A DNA stretch of 64,000 nt from Gnetum montanum (GCA_015680685.1 MNCI01034267.1:59353-123352), one strand, 5' to 3'; positions 35,701-46,931 are shown, numbered from the stretch's first letter. Notes: generated by a model from the letters alone, not told the origin. Numbers and translations: made by a program.

Positions 35701-36810
35701 CCAGGGGCAACTACAAGGAAAGGTCCTTATCGTGGGGATCGACACAATTCACATTTATCGTCCCGTGCTGACGATGAGGATGAAATCAAACAAAAATATG
35801 CCCGAAGAGGTGAAAGTGCTCTTTATGCTGTAGGATTTTTCAGAATTTTGTTTTAACTTTTATTTCTGTTGTTTTCTTGATGTTATTCGAAGTTGTGGCA
35901 AATGCTAGGTGCTATATATATAATTTTCCTAAACCTACGTGACATTCATACCAGGGAGTTTCCACAGAAAGTTTCTGAGGTTTCTGTTGCCATTTTGGTC
36001 TTCTGCTTTGCCTACTCTGCCTGTCACTGCTCCGAAAAAAGAAGAGAGAGATGCTGGGACGACAGCTGATGATGATCTGCACTTGCGTAGGCGGCGCTCA
36101 AGTGTAGACCCTAGAAAGATTCTACTTTTCATTGCTATCCTGTATGTAGAATATAACTCTTACAAATTTTCCAAATATATTTTCCTTTACAAATTATATC
36201 TAGGCTACTTGCAATCATTAAATTATGTGCATCCAGCCCAGAGAAAAATAGAACCATTGGAGGAAGTCCTTTAGCTGCCTTTTATATATGAAAGTAATTA
36301 TCTTATTGCTCATCAACATCATGGTGCCTTTATCTCAACAACATAGGCTAACCTCTCAGCTTTCTAACTGATGCCATAGCCTAAATGTATATTTTTACTA
36401 TGCCCCTTATGTCTCAGCACACTTATTTGGGATTGAACATGCCACCTTCTCTAACCAAGTAAACCACCTGCTTTAATCAAGTGAGCTTTGCCTCAATGAG
36501 GTGTTACCTTAGTGATAAGAGTGTTGGCTTTGTAATACCACATCACAGGTTTGATTTCACTGGGAAGCACTGAGTAATAAATTTTAAAAATAAAATTCTG
36601 TAGAAGGAATTTTAAAACTAGTCCCTTAGAACCAAGGAATCTCACTAGATGTAAGTAAAAAATTTAAGTTTGCGGTTCAATTTCATTTCTGATGTGATGT
36701 GTGGCTGCTGATTATATGACAGGTCTTGCTTGGCAACTATGATGCTTTTGTATTACAGATTATCTCAAAGTAATGCTACTAATGAGGTATCCGAGTTCGA
36801 GCAGCAATAG
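26702..36810 (+). CDS. ZFPL1: Zinc finger protein-like 1 (ZFPL1) homologue, nine exons
   Basis: Exons: 26702-26725, 28193-28273, 28752-28866, 29019-29113, 29661-29732, 35358-35627, 35695-35809, 35955-36141, 36723-36810. They join in frame to 348 residues; all introns are GT-AG. Residues 4-34 hold a B-box-like zinc cluster (C4, C6, C14, H17, C22, C25, H31, C34); 54-102 a RING-like finger (C54, C57, C72, H74, H77, C80, C99, C102) with the family signature HTAPAGYVCP; 106-129 IWPP and a helix; 130-219 a Ser/Thr-rich disordered part; 313-331 one membrane segment near the C-terminus. The human protein has the same plan at about 310 residues and is a cis-Golgi membrane protein that helps keep Golgi structure through GM130; a Golgi role here is inferred. 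The start is chosen because MVVCKCKK precedes a good junction to ATKLYCF. Intron 6 is only 67 bp; its acceptor could shift six bases (35701), dropping His-Gln. Confidence 0.93.
30871..31112 (+). repeat. Tandem duplication, ~120 bp unit, two copies
   Basis: Copies 30871-30993 and 30994-31112 share GCTTTGGARCCAAGTCCA, TTGTGATSAAATAA, AGATCCATYCAAC and TGTAGTTGAGATRAAGAAT. Non-coding, within intron 5. Confidence 0.8.
32300..32870 (-). pseudogene. Degenerate LTR-retrotransposon gag with zinc knuckle
   Basis: Minus-strand translation gives a Lys-rich segment (DVLPTREVNVPKGKDKKF, KGDVNKNKYQKKG) and a knuckle at 32352-32400: Y-Y-N-C-G-E-W-D-H-K-x-x-E-C-P, that is CCHC with the first Cys changed to Tyr and one stop. 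Superfamily (copia or gypsy) cannot be decided. Confidence 0.55.
33390..33960 (-). pseudogene. LINE reverse-transcriptase 3' end
   Basis: The minus-strand stretch resembles the C-terminal part of plant LINE (RTE-like) ORF2: KKKFNKIVMRPTI, then CKCLRGCWVLLKKVKSKI, then a QMVFLCAEKTR end, corresponding to the family motifs FYKT..RP..LYG, MLRWM.G.T..D.I and LRWFGHV.RR. The left edge (the 3' end of the LINE) has a TCATCATCCTCC simple-repeat tail near 33410. Stops and frameshifts throughout; 5'-truncated as is usual for LINE copies. Confidence 0.65.
34279..34525 (+). repeat. Tandem repeat, ~86 bp unit, three copies
   Basis: Copies begin at 34279, 34363 and 34450 with CACATGGTGAGTGA-like sequence and each ends near GTGCTGAAAATCTGCTG. 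Non-coding, within intron 5. A short minus-strand frame across it only reflects the repeat. Confidence 0.75.
36494..36705 (+). repeat. tRNA-derived SINE in ZFPL1 intron 8
   Basis: A box-like TTACCTTAGTGA (36504-36515), B box-like GGTTTGATTTC (36548-36558), then a body AAAATTCTGTAGAAGGAATTT and a tail with TTCAATTTCATTTC. It follows the same plan as 25491-25665, so both belong to one SINE family. Confidence 0.6.
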
Positions 36811-36992
36811 CTTGTCTATGGTGATCATGCTTATTTCCTTTTTATTTATGGTTATCATTACTGAACCTTTACAATGTGAATTGGGCAGTCCTAGTTGAAC
36901 GAAGGTTTTTTAGTTTATTCAGTTACACCACCATCTATGTCTATGATGTTGCTTTGGAAATCAAGAAAGACAATTTTTATAATTCCGATCTT

Positions 36993-36998
36993 AATAAA
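36993..36998 (+). terminator. Candidate poly(A) signal of the ZFPL1 gene
   Basis: AATAAA 183 bp after the stop codon, a normal 3'-UTR distance. Other AT-rich options exist downstream. Confidence 0.45.
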
Positions 36999-38310
36999 GT
37001 TTGGACTAAATGATTATTTATTGTTTCAAGATGCAAATGATATTGTTTGCCAGTGAGGGAATTGCTATAATTGGATCATTTGTTTCTAATTTCCTGTTAA
37101 TTATCGGTATCATCTGTGTATATATCAGGGATTGGATTATTTTTTATTTTCATCATTCGAGGTGATGATGATGATGAAATCTTTCTTATATTTAACAAAA
37201 AAAGAGTTCTTCCTAAAGTATTTAAAATTTTTTGAGTACCTTAAAATGTTTTTCATTTTTGATATACTAACATACGTTTTACCTGTTAAAAGAAAGTCAC
37301 CTTACTCTAGTATTTAATACCAACTTGACTCTATAATTGAGTTTCTTTTACGTAAAATCTTTATTCACCATAGTAAAAATGTTTAAAACTTTTTTCACCA
37401 AATTATGTGCATGTGGACAGAGTGAGACTTATTACATAGACTTTGTGTAGTATCTTTGAAAATATTTATTTCTTAACGTAGCTTATTAGAATAAAATTCG
37501 TGGCTTGTTAGAATAAAATTGTTACGTCGCTTTGTCATTAACTCTTGAAATCCACTTAAATGGTTAATACAATGGTCATATTGGCGGCAGGTCCAATGTT
37601 AAATCCATCAAAAAGTTGTATTAATCGATGTAAACAATAGGTATTTCAAAAAATTGAACACTCTTGTATCATGGATCAATTTGTTAACGAGGGTGCTTGG
37701 TATAGCAACTTTAAGTGGAACAAGGTTGATCGCAAGGTTTATTGTGGGGATGCCTCCAACTACTACCAAAGCACCGAGGAGATAGTTGTCTCTTGTGGCT
37801 TTGCTCAAAGCATGATTTCTTAATTAAAATTCCTTTTTCCTTTCATTATTTTAATTGTAAGTTTCATTTATGAGTTTTTTAATTTGAATTTTATTTAACT
37901 TTAAGAATTTTACATTGCACAGGATTGTGTAGAGATAGAAGGCATAGTTGAAAATATAGAATATTGGAAAATAAAAGAAGATAAAAATGATGTTTATGTA
38001 GGATTTAAAAGTCTAAAAAATAGTCATTTAATATACATTATTAGGTTAAATGAACCCCATAAATGTATAGAATAATAATATATGATAAAATTATGTCATT
38101 CAACATATAGTATTAGGTTAAACAAACCCCATAAATGTATAGAATAATACTATAAGACAAATTTTACAATTACAAAAAAGATACGTAGTTCAAGTAATAA
38201 TAGAGCATTACAATTTTTGAACTTTTAATTTAAATTGAGTGGTAAACACTTAAACTAGCTTGAGGAAATTCAAAAATTAAATTTACTATAAAACATAACT
38301 TCTAAAAGAT
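36999..38310. other. Intergenic region, no gene seen
   Basis: AT-rich with frequent stops. A ~45-codon plus-strand stretch (about 37671-37820, MDQFVNEGAWYSN) and an overlapping minus-strand frame are open, but neither matches a family I know. A ~70 bp segment with ATTAGGTTAAATGAACCCCATAAATG is repeated at 38040 and 38110. Confidence 0.45.
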
Positions 38311-38319
38311 AAATAAATA

Positions 38320-38910
38320 TAGTGGCAAATGCTTTGCGGAGGGTTAGATGTTTGGTATCTTCTTCAACTTGATATGTGAAGGGATTTGAATGCTAGGTGT
38401 TGGGTGGTTTGTTAGACTAGAAAAATAAAATTATATTAAGAATAATAAACATAGCACATTAGCATACCTCATCAATAACAAAAATATCAAAGAAAAGGAA
38501 AGGCCCAATAGTTTTGGGGATACTTTTGCATATTTTCATCCTTACAATCAATTTTAAAAAATCTCCTCTCCAGGGTAGGAAAAGGTATAAGCATAATCAA
38601 GACATTCAAAGAGGTATAATTAAATGTAACAAATCTTTTAGTTTGAGGCACTTTTACATAGTTGAACTATCATGTTTAAAATGACTTGTTTTGTAAGGTA
38701 AAATATTGCATTCTTAATTATAATGATGCATAAGATGATTATGAAGAAACATGTTGGACTCATGGTTTTGCATTTAGGAAGGCAAATGTCTATTTCGTTA
38801 TTGCATAGATACAATCATTAACTTGAAGTGGCAAAATATGTTAAAAAATTTATCAAAGAATATGATGCATGTCAAAGTGTTAGGAATTTGAGGTTGGTAG
38901 GATGAGGATA
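38320..38910 (+). pseudogene. Old Ty3/gypsy RNase H-integrase junction, degenerate
   Basis: Plus-strand traces: VANALRRV near 38324 (family NVVADALSR at the end of RNase H), then HVGL..LHLGRQ and VAKYVKKFIKEYDACQSVR near 38745-38885, matching the integrase zinc-binding region (H..GHLG...KYV..C..CQ). One Cys is replaced. It is cut by El-5 at 39104. Confidence 0.5.
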
Positions 38911-39103
38911 ACTGAGTTGAACCAATAGAATATCAACAAATAGCATAAACATGCAAACCATGAAAATTAGAGTTTATGGATATGACAATTATAAGTGACT
39001 AGAGAGAATAGTGTACATACCAATAAAGAAATGGTTACATAAATATGTACAAAAGAGGGTGACCACGATGGATGTGGAAAAAGCATATAGGTGTCATGAC
39101 ATT

Positions 39104-39906
39104 TGATGAGTTATCATTTTGTTAGCTGCAATATCGCAGCTGTGATATCGCGTACGTGATATCACAACCTATCTCCTCATCTATAAATAAGAGGTAGACA
39201 GATTTGGTAGGCAGTTTTTTGAGAATTTCTTTTAAGTGTTTAGTTTTAAGTAGTTTTTCTCTTAACCCTTTCCTCCCAGTGCATGCCCGTAGTGTGGTGA
39301 TTGTAATTGTACGACATCCTTATTCGAGTGTGATGTAATTGGACACACACATGACCGACAATAAAGATCAAGATTACTTCATCATTGCAGCATCCACTTA
39401 GTTTAATTATTTAATTGTTATTATTATTTACTGTAGTCAATATCTCTCTACCCTTATCTCCTAGTAACGTGGAATGAGTACGACTTAATCACGAGCATTC
39501 AAGTGTGACTACTTGGTAACCCAGTAGCGTACTTAGGCCATGCACTTGGTAATCCCAGTGGTAGTCATGCACGAGGTCCAAGATGTGTACGGATGATTAA
39601 GGAACAGATGCTCATCGCACTTAGGCTAGTTTAGATTCTCTCTCATCCTCTCTCTCTCCTAGCTTAGTGATATTATTTTCCATCATACCCAGGAGTAGCA
39701 TTATTGTAGGAATGCATCATACACCTCACTTTGGACTAAACCATACGTGACAAAGCTAATACTAGTCCAGGTGGGAAGACAACGAACTGCAATCTATGAG
39801 TAACTGTCTAGATACCACAACTAGCCCGTCTGCGGAGTTTGACCAAATCGTGTGTGAAACGCTTGTATTCGTATGGTTGAGTGTAGGGGTACCTCATTAC
39901 TCATCA
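39104..39906 (+). repeat. El-5 5' LTR
   Basis: 803 bp, TGATGAGT...ACTCATCA. TATA box TATAAATA at 39182-39189. Upstream palindromes ATATCGC and GATATCGCG/TACGTGATATC at 39125-39165. Confidence 0.95.
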
Positions 39907-39907
39907 T

Positions 39908-39925
39908 TAGTGTCGTTGCCGAGGA
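39908..39925 (+). promoter_or_regulatory. El-5 primer binding site
   Basis: TAGTGTCGTTGCCGAGGA follows the LTR after one base; decayed form of the tRNA-Asp-type site seen in El-2 and El-4. Confidence 0.65.
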
Positions 39926-40012
39926 TGATGCTAGTTATCTAGGTTAGTTATATCACACAAGGTCGCTATATAGGAATTAACGATACATCTTTTAGGAAGA
40001 AATAATTACAAA

Positions 40013-42030
40013 ATGTCACATATAAATTCACACACAATTTCACAACCATGCCTCTCCTACAAAACTACAATAATGCCACATTTAGTAAGGCAATTCATTG
40101 GAGGACCAACGAATTATATGACAATGAGGATTGGAGTACGCAATCGGAAGTGGGGGTTTTTTATAAACATAAACGAAGGTAGCATCGTCCCAACGCACGA
40201 AAGCATAACTTACTCGATGACGATGAACCCCTACTAGCCACTACAAGCCTAACACAAATACAAGAGGCTGTTCAAATCTCTCATAGACATTGTAAAGAGA
40301 GCCACCTACCCAGGCTCGATTTAAACAACTTTTCCAATTTTTCAGGAGGCTATGACTTAGATCCGCAACAACATTTACAAGCCTTCTACGATGCCTGTGC
40401 ATGGAACAACATTGATAGCGATTGGCAAAAACTCAAGCTCTTTCCTATGACACTCATTGGCCAAGCAAAAGTATGGTATAGATTGTTAAAACCAAATTCA
40501 ATACGACGTTGGTCAACAATGGTAGAATTCTTTAACGAAAGATATCAAACCTATGCAAGAGTGTTGACCTTGAGGAAACAAATCCAAGAGTGGAAACAAG
40601 CACAACATGAACCCTTGGACATGGCCTTAGAAAGATATTATGCACTATTAAACAACTGCCAAGCCATGAGTTCTCCGAGGAAAGGCTAATGTACCATATC
40701 ATTGATGGGCTTCATGATGAAACAAGAGAGACCCTAGGGATGTATGCCCAAGGTCAACTATACGAACTACGAACCCATCAATTCCAAGAGCTTATTAAGT
40801 GGGTAGTAAAAGAGGAAGGAGAAATGGCTAGATGGAAGAATGTTGAAAAACATCAACGAGACCAAAATCTCAGCTTAACAAAGGTCCATAATTATTAAAA
40901 GGAGAAATCAACCTATCTCAAGGAGGAAGAACCATCTTTGCCAGTACAACAATCATTAGAGGAAGTCAAGGCAAAGATCAATTTGATGTTGGAATGAATG
41001 CATAAAAGGTGTGGAGAATATATCGATATTATTGGAGATAGAGTTTTGACAACTCGAGAAGTAGGACAAAGTATCATTAGATAATCAGAAAGAAGGGATG
41101 AGGAAGATAAGAGCTCAATGACCAAACATACATATGAATGCAACATTTTCCTGTACGATCACCCCAAGGGCCAATGTTCAATCTTGTTACATTTATATAA
41201 GCATTGGGGAAGCACGTTACACCCAGAGTTCGTAGAGAGATACTATATTCGATCACAGTGGCAACAATCCCAGTCGTGGGGGAAGCCACCCCTAAACTAG
41301 AGACACCCTTCATATCATCCGAATCTAAATGCTTATCTAGTTCAACATCCTGTTTCCCCAACTGGGTCAACATACTCTATTCGCTGCATTATCATTCTTC
41401 TCAATACTATCAGCCCATGTCCTCAACACAATCACCACCTTGTGTACCTTACACTTCTCCTAAATTTCAACATCTTCATCCTTTTCCTCTTTCTACATCG
41501 CCACCAATTGTTCCTGAAGTGTTTGCACCACAACAACAACCCACGAATGTTACTTGTGCTACTATTTCCAATAGCAGTGAGAGACCTTAGCAACATCGAA
41601 GGCGTCCCTTCTTTAGACATGACTGTAGGAAGGGACAACATAGTTCAAAGGCCATTGCATTCTCCAACTCAACACAAGTCCAACACTATGGTGCATCCTT
41701 CTCTTCGAACCCAATGCCTCGTGTCACTTCATTAGGGCCACCAATTAACACTTCAACAACCATACAGCCCAATGAATACAACCATGGAGGATGACATCTT
41801 GATCCTTGCATACCATCTTACGGTCTCAAGTATCATAGTGGATCAACTTGTTATTTGAAAACCACATCTTATAAATTGCCCCACTATGCTTACTATAATC
41901 AGGTGTGTGAACCCCAATGGGGTAAGTATGACCAAGTTTCAATACTTCCAACATGCAAGGATCCTCATCTTTCAACTATTAATCCTTGCCATGCTCAACC
42001 ATTTAGTTATGGGGGAATATCCCCCATTCT
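40013..42030 (+). pseudogene. El-5 gag with pol-replacing tail
   Basis: Begins MSHINSHTISQP at 40013; the N-terminus differs from El-2/El-4 gag. The gag core (about 40310-40900) is clear: HLQAFYDACAWNN, KLKLFPMTL, RRWSTMVEFFNERYQTY, MALERYYALLNNC, then after a frameshift GLHDETRETLGMYAQGQL. The C-x-n-YDHPKG-x-C-x5-HL motif is at about 41130-41195, a Pro/Ser/Gln-rich stretch to 41590, and the RRRPFF linker near 41600. Where protease should start the sequence turns into the tail NEYNHGG, DPCIPSYGLKYHSGS, VCEPQWGKYDQV, TCKDPHLS, ending near 42030. The tail is shared with El-1 and El-8 only. Several stops and frameshifts are present. Confidence 0.8.
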
Positions 42031-43947
42031 AATAATGAGCAGGATTAATAAATATTTTTCATTTTCTTTAATTTTACAATTTTTTGTTTCCTAGTGTTTC
42101 ATTTTTCAAATTTTTTTGTTTTTTGTTTTTTGTTTTATCTTTTTGTCTTTTTATCTTTTTATCTTTTTATAAGTAATCTCATCTACGAATAAAACACTCA
42201 TGTGGCTTGTTGGTTGAGATGTGTTCTATGTTGATCAATTATTTGGACAGTGAGCCCATTACACCCACTCATCCATTCTACAAATAAGAGGTTCTTTCGA
42301 GGGTACAGTGATATTCTTAACATTCGTAAAACTTAAAATTAATTTTGTGTTCATTATACCCAAAATGAAGAAGGATGGACCAAGAGGGAACGATTAAGAC
42401 GTGACATCAAGGGAACTTGCAGATTGTGGGAGTTATCATGCAATGTGGTTGTACTAAGATCCTTGTAGATCTAACACAAAATGGAAGTAAGAGTAATCAA
42501 AAGGCACTTAAAAATCCAATGCTGTTCCTGGGAGTCCCACTGGAAAGACATGCACCCATGCCTGAAGGTTGGCGGCTTCTCTGGATTTAGCAATCGAAAA
42601 GAAAGAAAGAAAAAAAAAAGAACAAAAAAAAAGAGAAGACAAAAACATAAAGAAAGTGCCACAAAGCAAAAATCACTCCTCCCTTGAATAAAATGCCAAG
42701 TAATCGTACACCTTGTTGTTATGGTACTTTCATAGTCGCTCATCATGGGATGAAATAATGCGATGTCACTGATCGGAGGAATGGACTTGGTCCTGATCTT
42801 GGAACGATGGGTTAATGACACATTGATCATGCTTTACATGTAGGATTCATTGTGCCCTGGGTCAGTTACCTCATGTTCCAATCTCTACAATCCCTTCTAT
42901 ACCCTGTCTCATCTCGCTGTTCATGTAATTGTAACTCGTGTCTTGTGTAGCATAGAATTTTGAACTCATTCTGGTGATAGTTACATGTGTGTGGTTTGTG
43001 GAACCAGTGTGGATTACATTTAACCCTTCGAGTGCCCACAGACACTTTTAAGTGTGGTTACGCAAGGGTGTTATGGAACTTGCTTTGGGGAGGACCCACT
43101 GGCATATTTTTTTGTAATTTGCACTCATAACACATCTCACACACACCATCAATTACCCTCAGCATATTTCCCATGATATTATTTCCCTTATTACTATCCC
43201 TCCGAATTCCAATGTTCCTATGAACCATCACATGACCTTTTTCTCTCCCTTACCACCTGAGGCCTTTAGTGATTAATTCCACCCACATATAATTATTTGT
43301 GCCTTCAAAACTAACTAAATTACCTTGGAACCCTTTAACACTTGCCTACATGTCCTTAATTTACATTGTTAATTTCAGAAAAATCTTAAAATTCAGTATA
43401 TTGTGTTGTGCCTTAAATATCAATAGGCCACGATATCATGTACGTGATATCGTATCGCAAAAAACCTATATATATGTGACCCCCTTGCACCACTTGGCAT
43501 CATTTTCAACCATTCACAAGGGGGATTTTTCAAATTTCTCTCTACAACTTGCAATTGTGCGTCCCTTGCTTTCATAGGTATATCTCGTTCGTTGGTCCTC
43601 CGATTTTCATTTTGTCTGAACCTACTTAAACCCGGAGTGTTCAGCTTAGTTGTGGGGGAGGGGCACACACTGAATAGCACATAACATTTTTGAAATTTTT
43701 CATCGCCCAAAGGACATTATCAAGGGTAATTAGCTATAACATTAAGGATAAATATGCCGAAAATAATTTCATCCCCTTAGGTATACTGGGAAACTAAATT
43801 TGGAAACCACCTAAGTAAAAAGGAATCACTATTATAATCTTTTAGGAAACATCACATGGAGATAAAATAAATTCATTAAGGAAAGTAGTAAGGTATAACC
43901 TAACTTCGGAAACAACCTTATTAACGATTGGCCCCATGTGATTGCAG
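42031..43947 (+). other. El-5 non-coding region between gag and ORF2
   Basis: Collinear with 1066-2410 of El-1 except for an extra 295 bp at 43423-43717. Contains T-rich tracts (42100-42175), the CAAGGGAACTTG block (42408), a purine-rich run (42598-42650), GGTTACGCAAGGG (43059) and GGGGAGGACCCACTGGCAT (43086-43104). Ends TGTGATTGCAG just before the ORF2 ATG, a good 3' splice-site match. Confidence 0.65.
43423..43717 (+). promoter_or_regulatory. Promoter-like insert in El-5 (palindrome plus TATA)
   Basis: Present in El-5 but not in El-1 at the same place, and flanked by TATCA on both sides (43418-43422, 43718-43722), as if inserted. It begins with a near-palindrome (CGATATCATGT / ACGTGATATCG, 43431-43452) of the same type as the LTR upstream modules, followed 16 bp on by CTATATATATG (43467-43479) and a pyrimidine-rich leader-like stretch. 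It lies about 470 bp before ORF2. That it drives ORF2 is an inference; a minus-strand open frame across it looks incidental. Confidence 0.45.
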
Positions 43948-46740
43948 ATGGCCCTGAAACATGGACAACAGGAAGGTCTTGCTCAAGGTGGGAAAAAACG
44001 ACCTAGGAGAGGTAAAGGACAAGTCCCTACCGGATAGCATGCAGAGTAGGAGGAACAATCATTTAGCATTCACCAAGAGGACCCTACTACTGTATAATCA
44101 AAGTAGGCATAAGGAGGAGCTGTAGCAGCGCTTGAATAGGGACAACATCTCACGTTGTCCCAAGATTGTGTTCAGGCTATCCATAAAAGGTCCACATTCA
44201 CTACGGTGATTGTGGAATTCAATTTTGAATCTTTTACAGAGTTTGCTCTAGAGGCTATTAGGGACCACCTCAAAGGGTCCCCATTATGGCCTATCCTCTT
44301 TGAAAGTGGTGCCTGGTACCTAGAGAAACGTATCAATTTTGGCACAACAGAGAACAAGGCACCATGGTTAACATTTGTGGTGTGACAGTTAATTTTTCTG
44401 TTTAGGCCATTTCAGAAGTATTAATCCTTCCGAATATAGGGCCAAAGGTTGCTCTATTGTCTACCCATTTAGACCCTGATGCATGAAGAGTTTGGTTGGA
44501 AAGGGCATATGGCAAGGAGGATAAGATGTTTGGAGAGTTGACAATGGAAGAGAGGATCTATTTCAAAATTGGAACTTATCACATCTTCCCCATGAAGGGC
44601 TTAAAAAATAATTTCAACATATGCGGCAAGGGGATGTGCAGTATTGATGGGAAAGGTTAATGTTAACCTACCTCATCTATACTTTATAGAGATCCTGAGG
44701 CAGTTTGAAGAATGGAAGATAGGGAAGATGGCGTTACCCTTCCCTTGTCTTATCAGGAAGCTGTGCCAACATGTTGGTATCAGAGGATATACCAATGATG
44801 TCCTTCGAAAAGCCCAAAATGCTTCATATGCTGAATTGTTAAAGCCACTAGCTATAAGGAAAATCACTAGTGAGATGCTGGGACCGGAACAAGAAAAAGA
44901 ACATATGGCAGGGCCAACTGCAATTGAACTTGTAGGACCCAGCCAACTTCCAAGTACGAGACCCAACCAACAATAAGAAGCAGGGCCTAGCACAAGCCAA
45001 GATCAACCACCGTCGTTGCAAAATTACAGACTGTCGATGAGCCATCTCAGGGCCATCGCTGAGACGGTTAGTTGGGGAAGTCGTGATGATGCAAATCTCT
45101 TTCGTGTCATTGACGATGCCATGTAGCCCACGATTTCTTTGGATCATGTAAGGGGTGAAGTGTCCATCCATATAGGAGGAGGGGAGAGCACTTGGTCACA
45201 ACAGATCTCAGGGAATGCTACATCTTTTCAAGTGTAATTAGAAATTGGTGAAGGGGCCACAGTGGTGGTCATGTAGCACTAGGATGCAGCAGGAGCCACA
45301 GAAGTGGTCATAGAACACATTAAAGAATTGTTCAATGTCCTTGTTGTGCCACCGGTAGATCTTACAGAAGCACAAGATGCTCAAACTCTGGCCGGAACCT
45401 CAATGACTCTTGCAGAATATGAGGATGTACTTGATCAATTGCTACAAATAGGATAGGTAATGACGTCCTTGTTTGACAACCCTCAAGATGTTATGGCAAT
45501 TCAATCAGAACTCATTTCCATGAAGGGAAAGCTAGTCCTGATAAAGATGAGGGCTGAGCACGCTGAAATAGAGGTGCAAAAATTGTAAGAAAGGCTTGTG
45601 GCCCTACAAGGAGCATAGCGGGATCCTTAGCAATTTGTTCTCGCAGACCAGCTGGACACTTTCAAAATTGAGCAACTAGAAAAACTACTGACGAAGAATA
45701 AGAAGGTGGCAAAAGAAAAAGAGAAGGCTGTTTGGGATGCCTTTGCAGCGCAAGCGCAAACTTATGCGCATACTATGGCACTCAAGGCCATACAAGAGGA
45801 AAACAAGTAGCTTGTTGCTGACAACCTTCGGTTGACCTCTGTGGAAAAGTAAAAGAATGTTCTCAAAGAACATTTTCAACAATTATGAGAACAACTCATC
45901 TGGGTCAACCAGGACATGAATTGTTTAGCCAAGGAAAATCGAACCCTCTCAATGGAGGAGGTATGCGCCATCCGCCAGAAGATGACTATTGAAATAAGCA
46001 CATGGCAAAACAAGGCTAAATGATGTGAAAAGCTAAAGGAGCACTTGTGGGACTAGGTGGGGATGTATAAATAGATCATTGAGAAGGAGATCCATATGGA
46101 CAAGGCCCACATCAATGCTATCAGTGCTCAACACACTGGCTGGTGGGCCATATTGGACACGTATGCATTTGCCCACCAGGCAGAAGTTAAGAACCAAGAC
46201 CTGCAGATCCAAGACCTTACAAAATACATGGGGTTGGCAAACCTGCAGCATGCCAACCTTGCCATGTTAACAGCAGGATGCCCAAGAATAGAGCTTGAGT
46301 AATAGGTAGCCACCACCTACATCAAATATGAAACAGAATTTGTAGAATGCAAGAAGATATTGCAAAAATTGGAGATTGCAAATTTTGAACTTGAGGTGGT
46401 TAAAGCAAGCTACCAGGGATAAAAAGGTGTCACAACAGACTTGGCTTGACGGCTTGCCGATTTCCAAGAATACAGAGACAAAGCCAGAACCTATGAGGAG
46501 GAACAACGGGTGTTTGCAGCTTGGTATGTCAAGGAAAATAAAATGTTTCTGCAACTACCATGCCCATAGGAGGTGCTGACTCCATCAAACATTGGAACAT
46601 TAGCATGGACGACACAGGATCCCCGAACTGAAGAGGAGAAACTCCAGGCCATACTTCAACACCATCAAGTCCCAAGATGTGGAGCACAAGATAAAAGAAA
46701 GGCACCCATGGAGGATCCACCACCACTAGGAACTACATGA
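43948..46740 (+). pseudogene. El-5 ORF2: plant-transposon-type domain plus coiled coil
   Basis: One frame can be followed for about 930 codons, broken by some two dozen stops. The N-terminus is basic (MALKHGQQEG..KKRPRRGKGQ). At about 44170-44385 comes FTEFALEAIRDHLKGSPLW; after a degraded part, about 44640-44830 reads LPHLYFIEILRQFEEWK, then LPFPCLIRKLCQHVGI, which resembles the putative plant transposon protein domain found in Athila-type elements. From about 45370 it is Glu/Lys/Gln-rich with long helical coiled-coil character (KIEQLEKLLTKNKKVAKEKE, LKEHFQQL), then GWWAILDTYAFAHQAEVKNQ (46138 on) and a C-terminal SIKHWNISMD. No signal peptide or membrane span is evident, so it is not clearly an envelope. 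Function unknown. Confidence 0.7.
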
Positions 46741-46921
46741 GTTCCATCAATTTTGTAGCTATAGGAATTTCTTTCACATTCTTTTTGTTGTGTCTCAGTT
46801 TTGTTCTGATTCCACACTGCGGCATGAACCCATTCTCACTAGTCAATAATCCCATACTTATCCACTGTGTAACCAATGGAGCTTGTTCTCACTGTAACTT
46901 GAGGATGAGTTTTCATTCAGC

Positions 46922-46931
46922 TGTGGGGGTA
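46922..46931 (+). promoter_or_regulatory. El-5 polypurine tract
   Basis: TGTGGGGGTA directly before the 3' LTR; plus-strand primer for reverse transcription. Confidence 0.85.

Noticed and set aside
37608-37820. Overlapping open stretches on both strands (about 45-66 codons)
   Set aside because: Neither matches a family I know, no splice or gene context supports them, and short open frames occur by chance. Left as unexplained.
43420-43710. A 96-codon minus-strand open frame across the El-5 promoter-like insert
   Set aside because: No family motif, composition is that of the GATATC/TATA module read backwards, and it lies antisense inside a retrotransposon.
43948-46740. ORF2 as an envelope gene
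   Set aside because: It is in the env position but I see no signal peptide, membrane span or surface-protein features; a coiled coil alone is not enough.
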